Source of the DNA: Hydractinia symbiolongicarpus
Taxonomy: Eukaryota; Cnidaria; Hydrozoa; Anthoathecata; Hydractiniidae
Direction of reading: 5' to 3'
Length of the DNA: 64,000 bases
Assembly: GCF_029227915.1 (NCBI RefSeq)
Contig: NC_079878.1
Span: forward strand, 16,742,001-16,806,000
Under the pieces are notes generated by a model. The model had not been told where the DNA came from and did no database searches. It saw nothing but the letters and a program-made list of their open reading frames with translations. The position numbers and the translations under genes were made by a program. How positions within the stretch are numbered: the stretch's first letter is position 1; the number at the start of each line of letters is the position of its first letter. This document shows positions 44,079-56,804 of this stretch, piece by piece.

Positions 44079-45359
44079 GTGGTCGAAAAAATATTTTTTA
44101 ATAAAAAACCACTTAAAATATATTATGATTGTAAAAAAATATAAAGAATGAAAGGTTAAAAACACGTGTAAAACCATTGCAATGAAGTAAGCAGGCAAAA
44201 GTGGCACTAATACGCTTCCGTACTATTACTATTGTATAGGTTGGCGACTAGACAAAGACATGTTGGGATCAGCTGAAAAACAAAGACCTACTCTCACTAA
44301 GCTAATCAAGATACAATGATTCTTACCAGATAAGTATTGCGATCAAATTACACGATTTTGAACAGATAATATCATATCGAGCATACTGTAATATAAGCTA
44401 CTTTGGAATCCCCACCAACAATCCAAACCCTAAAAAAATTTCCCACAGCCAAAGGACGATTCAATTCAACAAGAATTAATAGTGCTTTTGGTCATAGCTC
44501 AAAGTGACTATGGTTTGGCCAAGGAACGTTAAACACTAGAAAGTCGTGTATATGAAATTATTTACAATCTGCATTCTTATTAGTTGAAAACGACACAAAG
44601 ATTTCCTATTGGCTTTCCAGGTAATGACACTCTCGTAGCGGTCAGCGGAAATCAATAATCTAACAGTCATGGAAGATACAGAGTTATAATCAATATATTG
44701 CGAATCATAAAGGGGCGGAAGTGGTCAGCAACAGCCAGGTAGTTAAGTATTAAAAAATAATAAACCTGTGTTTGAGGTCGAGCTGAAGAAAGCAATGCTC
44801 TAACTTTTCAAATATAAAATAATTTTTAGAACTTGCTTGCCGGTATTAATAATGACGGACTGATAAAAGCCAAGTGGTGAGCGGTTTTTTTTAGCTACGA
44901 CGGTGTCACGACAAGTTATAGTTTGTGTTCTTAATCCAACTGAGGTACCAACTTGCAATTTTTATTTATTTATAATGAACTTATCAAGAATAACTGTCAA
45001 ATATTTGTAGAACATGATTTGTGGATTAATTTATCACAATATGAAACGTAAAGCGTGCAACTTCAAGTGGACGTTCCTGTGAATCAAATGCGTCAGCTAA
45101 CTCCAAGATTTTTATACTATTGACTTCAAAACGAGTGTAGCTATTCGTTTGTAAAATACTCTTTAGGTTAAAAATTCTCCGTTCAATAGTACCAAATTAT
45201 GGATGACTTTGTGACACGGTTTTATGACTTAATCAAAATGGAAGTTTGAGTTTAAGTACCATCTCGCTTAGTATTTTAATATCTTTTTATTTCAATAATA
45301 CATCATCCGGCATAACGTTTCTGTGAAGGTTAGAATGACTGGGCAACATTGTAAAGATG
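44079..45359. other. Non-coding stretch
   Basis: No gene is supported. The first 40 bases contain AAGTGGT and ACCACTT inverted motifs that together with the left flank at 33038-33050 made a palindromic target for the Kolobok insertion. Confidence 0.5.
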
Positions 45360-45659
45360 GGCTCGTTAATGAAAGACGATTTATGGATCAATTTTATTGC
45401 TGGACATTATTATACTAAATTTTTAGGGACGAATTTTTTAGTTTCCAACAACAATCGGTCCGCTAAATTTTATGGCAAATGGAGATGGACAGTTTGCTAC
45501 CAGCAACATACCTCTTCTAGTATAGGATATCGAAGTTATAAGAGGGAACTTTCAACTCTATGGTCTCTTACTTCTAGGCCTCCTTTTTTCTTTTTGATAG
45601 CTAATCCTGATATGAAAAGGTGAAAAAGAGACATTCTATCTGAAAATAATGACTCTGGC

Positions 45660-47956
45660 GTGTTACCTGCTGATGACGAGACAATAAGAGAACTTCGAGC
45701 AAAACATCCGTCTCCAGCTACTATACTACCAAATAGTTTATTACAAGGACCATTAAATCAGCTGCAAGATTCATACTTCGCCAACATCAACGAAGACCTC
45801 ATAAGAATAGCTGCAAAGCAAACACGAGGTGCAGCAGGACCTTCAAAGATGGATGCCGACCAATTTAAAAATATGCTGGTTAACAACAAGTTCAAACAGG
45901 AAGGAATAGAGCTTCGAGAACAAATCGCAACTCTGACTCGAAAATTAGCTACCACAATTGTAGACCCTAATACAATCGATTCTCTTGTCGCATGTAATTT
46001 AATCCCGTTGAACAAAACCCTGGTGTCAGACCCATTGGAGTTGGTGAGACGTTGCGCCGTATAATGGGCAAAGCCATCGGCTGGACTCTCAAAAAAGACA
46101 TACAAATAGCCGCAGGTCCACTTCAAGTCGCCACAGGTGTCGAAAGTGGCGCCGAAGCTGCTATTCATGCGATGAGAACTATTTTCGAGACTGAACAATG
46201 CGAGGCTGTCATACTGGTAGATGCGAGTAATGCGTTCAACACACTAAACCGTAATGTTGCACTTCATAATGTACAATATACTTGTCCACACTTTGCCACG
46301 ATACTAATCAATACCTACAGAAAGGCATCGAGACTTATTGTACGAAATGAAACTGAGTTATTATCACAAGAAGGCACAACTCAGGGAGACAATCTTGCTA
46401 TGTCCTTTTACGCGATCAGTACCGTTATTATACAGGATTGATTGAGATCTATCGCTTCCGTAAAGCAGGTCTGGTTGGCGGACGATGCTACAGGTGCTGG
46501 CACTGTGAACGGTTTACTCCGATGGTGGAACTTAGTGATATCTGAAGGACGCAAATACGGATACCATGTTAATGAATCGAAATCGTGGTTAATAGCGAAG
46601 GACGATAGGGTACTCGAACTTGCCAAAAAAGAATTTAGTGGCTCCTCTATTAAATACACAATAGATGGAAAACGTCACTTAGGAGCTGTAATTGGTAGTG
46701 CAGATTATAAAAAGCAGTATGCAACGGAAAAAGTGGATCAGTGGTGCAATGAAATGAGAAAATTAGCTGAGATCGCAATTAGCGAACCACAAGCCGCATT
46801 TGCTGCTTATACTCATGGCGAAATGCATAAATTCAATTATTTTATGAGAACTATTCCAAATATGGAGGATTTCCTCACACCACTTGATAAAGTCATCGAG
46901 GACGAATTCCTGCCTGCTTTGTTTGGAGAGACCATATCTGAAACTGATCGTAAACTGTTCAAATTACCAATTCGAGATGGCGGAATGGGCATACCTGTGT
47001 TGACTCAAAAAGCGAAAATTGATTGTAGTTCATCATTGGCCATATCTGCACCCCTTGTTGAAGTGATTGTATCTCAAGGTAACGACATATCTTCAAAAGA
47101 AACTGTAAGACAAGTTCGCCATGACAGAACGGAATTAGTCACAGCCTTACAGAGACAAGAACGTGAGAATGTAATCAGTGAACTTGATAATAAATTGTCA
47201 AGAGTTCTTTCTCAGAATTGCGAAAAAGGCGCATCAAGTTGGCTTACTGTCCTCCCCCTGAAAGACCAAGGATTTGATTTATCAAAGGACGAATTCCGTG
47301 ATGCATTGGCTTTAAGATATAATCGCAAAGTCAAGAACTTACCATCAAAGTGTGCATGTGGACAACCATTCGATACGAATCATGCCATGAACTGCAAAAA
47401 GGGAGGATTTGTTTCTATTCGTCACGACAACGTAAGAGATTTTGAGGCAAACCTTCTTAAAATGGCATGCAATGACGTTGAAATTGAACCGAAACTACAA
47501 CCGGTTGAAAATGATGAAGCCCGACTAGATATACGAGCTCGCGGTTTTTGGCGTCCGGGACAATCCGCTTATTTCGACGTTCGAATTACCAATGTCAACT
47601 CCAACTCACAAGCGAACATTCCAGTAGCAGCAATATATAGGAATCACGAGAGCGAAAAGAAGAGGAAATATAACGACCGCGTCATCAACCTTGAACATGG
47701 CTCATTCACTCCACTTGTTTTTTCCATTAATGGAGGTATGAGTCAAGAAGGTACCATATTTCACAAACATCTCGCTGAAAAGATTGCTAACAAGACGGGA
47801 CAAAAGTATGAACGAATAATGTCATGGATAAGATGTAAATTAAGTTTTGTAATAATGCGTTCTGCTTTGTTGTGTCTGAGGGGTAGTCGTTCTGTGAAGG
47901 TTAATGTGGAGCCAGCTGATGACTTCAGCTTCGCATGTGACGAAGCCAGGCTTTGA
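45660..47956 (+). pseudogene. Reverse transcriptase of a cnidarian-type retroelement with nuclease-like tail
   Basis: Three same-strand segments form one protein. 45660-46064 holds LLQGPLNQLQDSYFANINED then GAAGPSKMDAD. A 1-base shift in an A run at about 46018 leads to 46052-46441 (ILVDASNAFNTLNRNVALHN, GTTQGDNLAM). A TGA at 46439-46441 separates it from 46442-47956. That part has the RT box QVWLADDATGAGT, KRHLGAVIGSADYKKQY, FAAYTHGEMHKFNYFMRTIP and a CCHC-like CACGQPFDTNHAMNCKKGG. It ends with DEARLDIRARGFWRPGQSA then YFDVRI, a PD-(D/E)XK-like pattern. It resembles ORFs frequent in cnidarian genomes; I cannot name the clade. A possible N-terminal extension (45357-45623) is uncertain. Confidence 0.75.
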
Positions 47957-49197
47957 CATTCTGTTTTAGTCATTATATTGTTTTTTATATTGTTTGTTGT
48001 TTCAATATTTATTTTTGTTGTTTGTTTGTTCTAATAGCTGGTACACATTAGGCATCAAGTCCCCAACAGTCCTCTCTTTTTCGTTCTCGCAGCTATCTCC
48101 TTCTCGAATCTTTTTAGTCTACATCATCTTCACGAAAAAATTTTTAACTCGTTTTTATATAATATATAAATAATTTTATTACTTTTATTTATTTATTTAA
48201 TTAGCGAACACTCTTTTTTGTATTAAGTATTTTAAGCAATTTTTTTTAAAAGAGACATGGATGAGGTTGCATCCCAGAATTTGATCATTTTAATTAGAAA
48301 GATATTTAATGACGTCAGCATAAAAACGGCCTTTCTGACTTGTGTTGACATCAGATTGGGATTTCTAAAATTCACCCAAAGAGTTCTACAGCCAGTGTAC
48401 AGCCGGTTTACAGCCGGTAAACTTCTAAGTTGATACTTGACTAAATAAAAGTCCTTCCAAACGTTTAAGGTTTTGGATAAAAAGGCGGATTTCCGCAAAG
48501 CAAATTGTACAGCAAATTCGCCGGAGAAATGTGTCGGAGCATGCGCCACTTCCTCTCTTTTGATTTTGTTATTCGTTTCGCCGAAAAGTAGAAACAGCTC
48601 CTACTTTTTAGCGGTATATTGTCTCACTGTAAACTGTCAACCAATCAGAACGCAATTACTAGCGTTTATTTTTGGAAAATCTTGTTAGTACAAAGATTTC
48701 AAAATAACCATTTTGTGATTAATGCCAAAAAACAAGAGTTTGCATTCAGTATTATAAATTCTCCGCATGTTTCTTTGTTATTCGTGGAAATCAAAGTGAT
48801 ACTTCTAATTCGCCATAAATTGCACGACTCACAGTTCCTCCGTAGAAATCTGCCAACAAGCTAGTTAATTTTAAATTATGTTATATGTGGGCAATAATAG
48901 GCATTATGCATGGGCAATTTATAAACGATGTTGAACTCTTGAGAGATTACAAAAGAAGATAATAAAGTGCGTTTAATCAATGGTATCATCCAATGGGGAA
49001 TTCTTTTTTCATAGATAAACATTACAAATACACTGGCAGTAGTGTGTTGTAACGTTGAGAAGAAAACCTTTGCAGGGTGGTTGGAAGATTTCGTATTGAA
49101 CAACACAGTATTTGTCTTTGCTATTATAAACCTTTTTGTGACCAATAAAGACCTGACTTTTCTGAGGAAACCTTAGAAGCACATATCCAAACATATC
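47957..49197. other. Non-coding stretch with a dispersed repeat
   Basis: Presumably begins with the 3' part of the retroelement. The segment at about 48507-48595 (AAATTCGCCGGAGAAATGTG) resembles 60236-60315 (AAATTTGCAGGCGAAATGTA), so it belongs to a dispersed repeat. No gene seen. Confidence 0.5.
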
Positions 49198-52100
49198 ATG
49201 TCAAAAATTTTTGGTAAAATCGAACTTATAAAATTAGATGTTGTGGAAAACGCTATTGAAGAGCAAAACAGGTAGGTTTAGAAAGATAATTCAAAACTCA
49301 ACGATTATCAATCCTTATTCTTCTCAATGTTAACTCAAGTACTGGGACGACCTGTTAAGCATTGGCTTCTTAGAACTCGGGAAAATACATAAACATATTG
49401 ACAAAACGAATTAATAGCTTATTGAAAATAAGGATAAGCGGTATCCGAAAGCGCAAAATTATACTGCACAGATATACTAGCGCTCCACTTAAAGACCAAA
49501 TCTTTTTTGTCCACTTGATAATAAGTATACTAAGTGTTGTTCTTTTTAGAAAAACAGGACAAATGGAATTTTTATATGTAGTTAAACAGGCTCAAAAACC
49601 ATATGGCTCACTTTACTGTGCTGTTTAAGATAAGAATATGTTGCTGCTTACTATACTTTGCTTTTGACAATCATCAACGATAAACACTGCTTAATTTTAA
49701 CATGTTTTTGAATTTAAACGATAAAAGAGGTGATAATTTATTGAAATACGAAGCAAGGAAAATTTTTTGTTCAGCTATTTTTTTACTGGCAGCCTAAGTT
49801 TTTTTGGTTCTATTCACAAGTAATATTTTCATACTTTTATCATGTCGCACTATTTATCTATATTATGCAATTGTTATCAGCTCTGGCCATCATCTTTTTC
49901 CACAAGACAATTTGGTATCAAATATATTTAAATATATATTGAAAAAATCGTGAAAATCAATCCAACATAAATATTTTTCCGACAGTTATATAGACCTACT
50001 ATTAGGTTATTTTGATAACATGCTCGTATAAAAAATAAGCAGGCTGTAAAAAGTTCACATGTGACAAATTTTTTGGTCGTCAACATTTTTATCAACGTAT
50101 CTAAATTTTCTTGCCACCTCAATCTTATGTAGAAATACATTGCAAAATCTTTTGGACTCACGTTTTTTTCACATTTGATCTTTTAAGTGTCCTTAGTGAG
50201 TAAATTGGCGTTTAAGCCTAAAAATCCCACCAGGAGGCGGTCAATTATTGAAAGATTAAGAGAGATCTCACTTACTGGCTTACGCGCATATAAACAGATG
50301 CTTGTATGTCTCGGTACTGTTTTTATTTATATATATATATACGATTTAACTTTTTTTAACATTTTATTTAACTTATTAGCCACTGGACACATTGGTAAAG
50401 CAGATTGGTATCTGAAATGTAAATATCCTGTATAAATATTGATAATAATAATAACTATAGAGGGGAGCGTAGACAAGGCGATATCACATAATGTTAACCA
50501 ACCTGCTAGAATGATCTTTAGTGTAATAACAGCATGTTTTTGTTTTGCAGGACCGAAAACGGTGAATGCATGGGAGTTTCCGTACTTAAAACAAGGGAGT
50601 TGTTTGAGCAAAAGAATAGGAAAAAGATGGAGTAAGAAAATAACAGTTCTCTTATGACGTCATTGGAGAAGTTTTCTCCTTTTTTATCGATAAAAAAATC
50701 ACTTACGACATGTGTTGACGCAAAGACCGGTTTATTTTACATTTAGATCTAAAAGCCCTTCAGAAGAGCTCTCACCGCTGATAGCAGAGAAGTTGAAGAT
50801 GTTTAAAGGATTTGTGCAAACATCGGTCTGCGCTGCAAATATTTTTATTGCTAATTTAAAGTTTGTTGATGAGGATGAGAGATTTGTTAGAAATCTAAAA
50901 ATAAAGTAAAAAAACTCTTGTATATTCGACCATTCTCTTCTTAGAAAAAGAGCTTAAAAAAAAGCGTAAGAGTCAAGGAAGATAAGAGTAAATCTGTGGA
51001 AAATGGTATGTTATTTTTTGTAAACTAAATTAATTTTACAGACATTCCCATATCAGATTATTTTAACTTTCCCGTGCGTTTCTTGACTTCTGTCGAAACA
51101 TAAGGTGTTTTTATGGGTACATGAAGTAACTAGTGACTCCTCAAAATTGCAAATTTTTAGACGAGGAAAAAATTTCTAAACAAGATTACGAACGAATGCT
51201 AACTGAAGAAGCAGAACAAGCTCTCCTAAATCAACCGATGATTCGCTCGAAAAATGTATTAAAACGCTGGTATTTTGAATCAAAGTCGACTGAGAATGAA
51301 CGAAAACTTTCAGATGATTCGGGCGTCGTGGAAGAAGAAGAAGAAGAAGAGTTTGGTGCGGTGCAAAATCAAACTTCGAACGTAAACGTTTTTAATGGTA
51401 TGTTTACATTCTACATATTTATATCCAGTGAAATCTTGTTTCGCGCCTAAGCTAGAAGTTTTTTGTGCTTTTTCGTTCTATCTTAGGCGGACTTTCCGTT
51501 TAGATTTTGCATTGCAGGACTCATAACTGTTCCACTGCAGCAAAAAAACCATTAAAGCGAAAACACGACCTGTTGCGTGTGGACTATAAATTTTATTGAG
51601 CAAATTGCCAGTTAAATGTCATTCCCAAAAACTAAATGAGTCGATTAAGTCATTGTAGCCATATTCACAGCAAAAAAATTGCAGCATTTCGTATTCTTGC
51701 TATTTGCTGCTGAAATCTGCAGCTAAAATATGATGTGTTTTAAAGATTTGTTTTTACTGAATATTAGAATACGATAATGAACGTCAAATATTAGAAGAAA
51801 CAGAGGCTGCATTTCGGACATTTTCCATAAAATACAAACACTCTTCACATGCAATGCAGAAAGAAAAAGGTATAAATGATTAAGGATATTTTCAGTTATG
51901 GCACTTGTATTTTTGCTCATTGTTTGTTCTTTCACATATCTTCATCTGTTACAGTGATACAGGCATGTATTCGTCGAGAAGTTCCTGCTGATTTAAATGA
52001 TGGTAACGTTAATGTGAAAGTTATGAATGCGGAAAATTCAAGTCTGAACACGTCTAGAGAGTGTAAATTACCGAACAAAACAACACAGCCACCTGTTATC

Positions 52101-52247
52101 GTTTCTGATTATAACGACGAAGGAGAATGCGTTCCAGAAGGTATCATCACCAATAGATTGATGGTAAGTGAGACCACTTTTCGTCTTGTTCGTCAAGTTC
52201 TAGAAGCTGGCCTGTTCTCTCCCACTGCGTTCGTAATAGTCGAATAA
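49198..52247 (+). CDS. Candidate spliced host gene, unknown function
   Basis: Short exons with GT/AG borders keep frame across phases: 49198-49271 (MSKIFGKIELIKLDVVENAI), 50551-50631 (GECMGVSVLKTRELFEQKNR), 50747-~50906 (SPSEELSPLIAEKLKMFKGF), 50945-51005, 51161-51397 (SKQDYERMLTEEAEQALLNQ, then an E7 tract), 51768-51869 (NERQILEETEAAFRTF) and 51955-52163 or to the stop at 52245-52247. All joins agree in phase except the donor after 50747, which I could not settle. The product would be charged and helical, about 280-320 residues, with no domain I recognise. No transposon motif is seen, which makes it the only good host-gene candidate here. Further exons may lie downstream. Confidence 0.55.
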
Positions 52248-53094
52248 ACAAGTTCAATTAAAAAGATTTCTTGATGATTAAAATTAGTTCTTACTTATTT
52301 TCGATGCTATTGTAATAACACTGAAACTTGGAATATGAGTGCTTGTCTTTTTTTTTAGTTATTTCAAAAAATAGCAGAGTAGAGACGAACAATATGAGCA
52401 TAAATATTTCGGGACGAAAAATATCTTTAGTGTACATTAACGTCGAGAAAGTTCAGACCAAAAATTTCAGACATTAAATTATCGGATATTATTCTCGCAC
52501 AAATTTATTTTAAGGATTTTTATCATAACTTTAAAATAAAATATCTAATAGAATACAAGGATGTTAGTCTACATCTGAAAATAGGTCTTTTGTTTCGATC
52601 TTGTGATCAATTGCTTACCATATGCTCATTTTATCGAATCCTTTTTATTATGAGCTACTGAGAACTTCTCAAATTGCCATAACGCCAATAATTGAGCATG
52701 AACTGGTTTCATTGCAATAAGGTTGGTAACCACATTATTTCTTAAAAATAAAGAATGAACAATTGAATGTTCGGACATAAAAAAAATCGGACAATTTTTT
52801 TTAAGTTAATGTAAAAAATGTTCGTTATTTATATAAAAAAAATTAGAAAATTTTTGTGGTTAGATATTGTAAATATGATAATAATAAATTTTCTGTTTTT
52901 AACGTTTGTCCTGTTACTTAACTCTGTTCATACCAGGGGGAAACATACTTTCGTTAACAACATAGAACGGTTTATCCACTGACCCTGAAACTTTTGACTT
53001 CCTAAAAATATTGTGTATAACATTTGCATTGCTGAAAATGTGTCTATTACGACATTTCTGCTAATACTATCATAGCCACGTTCTCTGTTGCGCT
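52248..53094. other. Non-coding stretch
   Basis: AT-rich, no supported gene or repeat structure. It may include intron or 3' UTR of the upstream candidate gene. Confidence 0.5.
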
Positions 53095-53098
53095 TTAA

Positions 53099-54358
53099 AG
53101 GCGCGTAATCACCCTTATCGAAAAAAATTAACATAACCATTTTTTATATTTATTTCAAAGTTCAGACGGAGTTACGACTTTCCTGAAAATTTGAGGATAT
53201 AAAACTCTAGAAATGGAAATAATGGTACTTCAAAATCTTGAATTTATTTCCAGGTTTTTTTCCAGCCGCCATATTTAACGGTCTTGTTGATCTCTTATTC
53301 TCGTCTAATAAGCGGGCCGTCGCAAAATGTTTGTATGAAACCGTAGGTAAACAAACGGCATGACCACTGAGATGGAGTTCGATAAAATCGCCATTATGGT
53401 TGGCTCCGTGCACGCTTTTCTTTTTGGCTTGTTTTTCTTTGTAAAACATGGCATCAAAAAGTGGAAAGAAATTTTGGTTCTGTTTAAAAAAGAGGCCGGG
53501 CGTAGAAACACTTTCTCCACTTAGATTTAATTTTCTTCTATTCTATTCGCCACTGTTTTTGGAGACAAAACAAAACGGAAAGAAGAAATCACAGCATTGC
53601 CTCGTGGCTATTAATTATGATAATTAATGCTTATCACGCTCTTTCTTTTTTATTAGCTGACCGGGATTATTGCATATTATAAGCAAAAAAACCCTACGGG
53701 GGAGAATGCTCATTGTGATAGTTGAAGATAGTTAAAGCACTATGGAGATAATTTTATTTAGAGCATGAGAGGGGAAATTCTGAATATTTAGGTATTCTAA
53801 TTGTGTAGATTTGATACTGTCTCCATAAGGAAACGACTAACTGTTTGAACAAAGGAAAATAATCAAAAAGTAAGACAGCTAGCGAGGCGAAGCTGTCTTC
53901 AGAAACAACAACAAGAAGTGGTCAGTGTCGCAAAGAAGATTTCAGTAAGTTAAAACGTTTAAGTAATAAAGAATAACACAGAAACTTCGATTGATTTATC
54001 TGATTTATCACGTCCGGAACTTTGTTGATACATTTGTAAAGGCATTACGATGGAAACACGGCTACGGATACTCTCCTTTCTTCATTGTTTTTTCTGTAAT
54101 GGCATGAATCCAGCAACCATATGATCGATTTTGCCGTGCGTTTATTATCGCATGATTCGTGCAATGAAATGCAATGGCGGTTCTGTAGGCGAAGAGAAAT
54201 TGGGGTGAGTTTGCTATTTCCATGAAACATTTGAACATGTTCTGGTTGTCAGTTTTCAATAAAATTTTCTGCGTAATGCTTTCTCATGTATATCTTTCAA
54301 TTTTTACAATAAAATAGGCACCTCAAAAAAAAGTTGCATACAGGGTGATTACGCGCCT
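53099..54358. mobile_element. TTAA-flanked MITE, Kolobok-like ends
   Basis: Inverted ends AGGCGCGTAATCACCCT on both sides are flanked by TTAA at 53095-53098 and 54359-54362. The 1260 bp hold no convincing ORF. TTAA plus an AGG start is like the Kolobok element at 33054, though the inner sequence differs, so this is a separate non-autonomous family. Confidence 0.8.
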
Positions 54359-54362
54359 TTAA

Positions 54363-56040
54363 GAGTTCAAACGCTGTATCTAATTTACTTATTGGTAAAG
54401 GGTAATTTTTATGTTAGTCTATCTTGTTTCTAATATTTGGTTCTAGACTCCATCCTACGTTAACAAAGAAATCGTTAATTGCAAATTCATTTTTATTTTC
54501 TATTACAATTTCACTCTTATTAACTTTTTTTGAGTACTGCATCTTGACTATCAATTCTTTCATTATTGATAACAGGTTTGTGTAGTGATTTTTCTTTGAA
54601 AGTTTTCTTAGTTTCTCAAATGGTTTTTTTCAAAGTTTCCTAGTTGTCATATATTTAGCTTTAGTTTTAGTTTTGATGACTTTATCCAGCCTTTGTTATC
54701 CATGGGGAATTCAGCGATTTGGTTTATAAGAAAAAAAGGAATATAAGAATATATAAGAAACATGAGGCAAGGATTTGCAGAAAATAAAAACAAAGTAAGA
54801 ACACTGACAAGTCTGAATCTCTGGCTCTTAAAAAAAAATATCAACTGAACCAACACAAAAAACTGTAACAGGCCCTGGGGACGAGATTGTGTTATAAATC
54901 TGTCTCATCTTAGACGGTGTTTATTTTATTCCTTTTCATTTTAAAAATGTTTCATAACAAATGCAAATTACGTTATTCCTTTGCCCATTTGCAATTATTG
55001 TCGTGCAAGTTGATACTTATCATTCTTTGTTTTTCACTTATGATGACGTTATAAGTAGGCGTCTTTTAAGAACTCGTTAAATTGAGGGTCAGACAGGAGA
55101 AGAAAAATGTGAGTAAGACTTTTTTCGTTTTTATATCATTAAGAACGATTTTTGGTGGTGTTCGTAACGTCCCTCTCTCTGCAATATTTTTTTGCCCAGC
55201 GTTCTGACTAATTTATTCGTGGCTTTATAATTTACATGTGCGCTGCCCCTGCGAGCCATTTTGAAAGGGAAGTTTGTTTCTGGGCCTATTAAGTTTCTCA
55301 AATTTCAAAACGTGTCCGGGGGTCCCGATTTATTGAAGAAAAATAGATTCGGACCCAGTCTTCCGTTTTTATCGGAAATTATGAACCGATTCCTTATAAT
55401 GCATTTTCGTACTGATTTACGCAGTCTACGAGGGTGAGTCTTTGTGTCAATGGTTCGCCGTTGTCGGCTGGTATTGTGTTGTTATTAATTGACTGGTTTA
55501 GAGGTTGTACCGTTTTTTGCTCTTCCTCTTTTAAGACTATAAAAGGTACAGATGAGTCAGGTATACAGGTACTCTTTCCCGGAAATACATTTTTTTGATT
55601 TTACAAAATTTCTGTAAGCTGTTCCTGTTTTTTATTAAAAGATTTTAGTGGTAATCATTTGGTATTTGGTATGTACAAGTGTTGCTCAGCTGTTTGTCAA
55701 AGTCCCAATCGGCAGAATTTCGCAGAGTTGATCACGCACATTCATATTATTCTTAATATCAGCTAACAACCAGGGGCATAAAGAACCTTTGATTCGCTTT
55801 GTTATAATGGTTGCGCGTTTGGTAAATAACGTTGTCAAAATCATTCTCAAATATTTCCAAGCGGTTTTTACATCTTTTATTTAATACAAAGGTTCGAAAT
55901 CGCGTGACGAAAGATCTGCTTTTAGTGCCTTTGGATCGTACAGTCTATAATCTCTGCATATTATGTTTTTTTAGGCTGAAACTATTATGATTTAATTTTC
56001 GGATATATCTAATAAAATAGTAGTAGAAAAGGTAATTATA
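54363..56040. other. Non-coding stretch
   Basis: No gene is supported. A CCCTGGGGACGAGATTG half-site of the dispersed palindromic family lies at about 54873. Confidence 0.5.
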
Positions 56041-56059
56041 AGTAGTATTAGGTTATTCA

Positions 56060-56260
56060 CGGTCAAATCCCCGCTTCAGAGTATCTCTGCAGTACCAAAA
56101 ACTGTGACGTCACAGATTTATCGTGCATCAAATTAATAAAAACTGCCGACATCATCAAAAATTGACGCATGCGCACATGAGTAATGTGAGCCATCCCAAG
56201 AATCCGACGACATCATGCAGAAACTGTTTTCCAGTTGGGCTCTACTTATATTGAAGAGAG
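56060..56260 (+). promoter_or_regulatory. Upstream region homologous to the Polinton MCNKAV promoter
   Basis: It carries CGGTCAAATCCCCGCT, AAACTGTGACGTCACAGATT, GCCGACATCATCAAAAATTG with ACGCATGCGCA, and CTCTACTTATATT just before ATG 56261. The minus-strand copy (9000 down to 8730) has these blocks in the same order and similar spacing. Promoter function is inferred. Confidence 0.55.
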
Positions 56261-56804
56261 ATGAGTGTCACACACAGCTTTAAGACGCAAGACATGTGCA
56301 ACAAGGCTATTACATCTATCCTCAATTGCTCATGCGTGTACCGGCTCAGTTCAAAACCCAAAACATGTGCAACAGAGTGGCCGAGGCAAAACAATATACC
56401 ATATAGTATGTCTTGGATAGGTTACAGACCCAAGGCATGTAAAACAAGGCTGTTGAACAGATTCCTTTCTTTGCTCAGGCACTTTTGGACCCTCTCAAAC
56501 CCCAGACATATGCAACAAGGCTGTTGCACATGTTCCGGATAAGTTTAAGACTCACAACATGTGCGGCAAAGCCGTTGCAGAGGATCCCCTTGCACTGGAA
56601 TATGTTCCAGATAAATTGATGACCCCAGAAATTGGCAACAAGGGTGTTGCGGCCGTGCTCTACGCGCTCGATTATCTTCCGGACAAGCTTATTACGCAAA
56701 ACATATGCAACAAGTCAATTAAATATGATCCTTATTTGCTCGGGTGTGTCCCAGACTTGTTAGTTACATTACGGAGTTTCATACCGCGCAGGTCTGGGCA
56801 CTAG
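56261..56804 (+). pseudogene. Second MCNKAV tandem-repeat locus, decayed
   Basis: Seven units at about 72-bp spacing carry variants of AAGACGCAAGACATGTGCAA, at 56281, 56353, 56425, 56496, 56545, 56617 and 56692. The first frame starts at ATG 56261 (MSVTHSFKTQDMCNKAI) and stops near 56540. A later frame (56559-56804) keeps MCGKAVAEDPLALEYVPD and ICNKSIKYDPYLLGCVPD. Stops and shifts make it dead. Its 3' end is cut by the inverted-repeat element at 56768. Confidence 0.65.

Noticed and set aside
45357-45623. 88-codon frame before the RT gene
   Set aside because: Position fits an N-terminal part of the RT protein, but residues do not clearly match the 18.9-19.9 kb relative; left as uncertain, not annotated.
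46408-46659. Minus-strand frame over the RT box
   Set aside because: Antisense shadow of the RT coding sequence.
50204-50303. Possible extra exon in the candidate host gene
   Set aside because: It has an open frame and a GTATGT donor, but its length breaks phase between the neighbouring exons, which join correctly without it.
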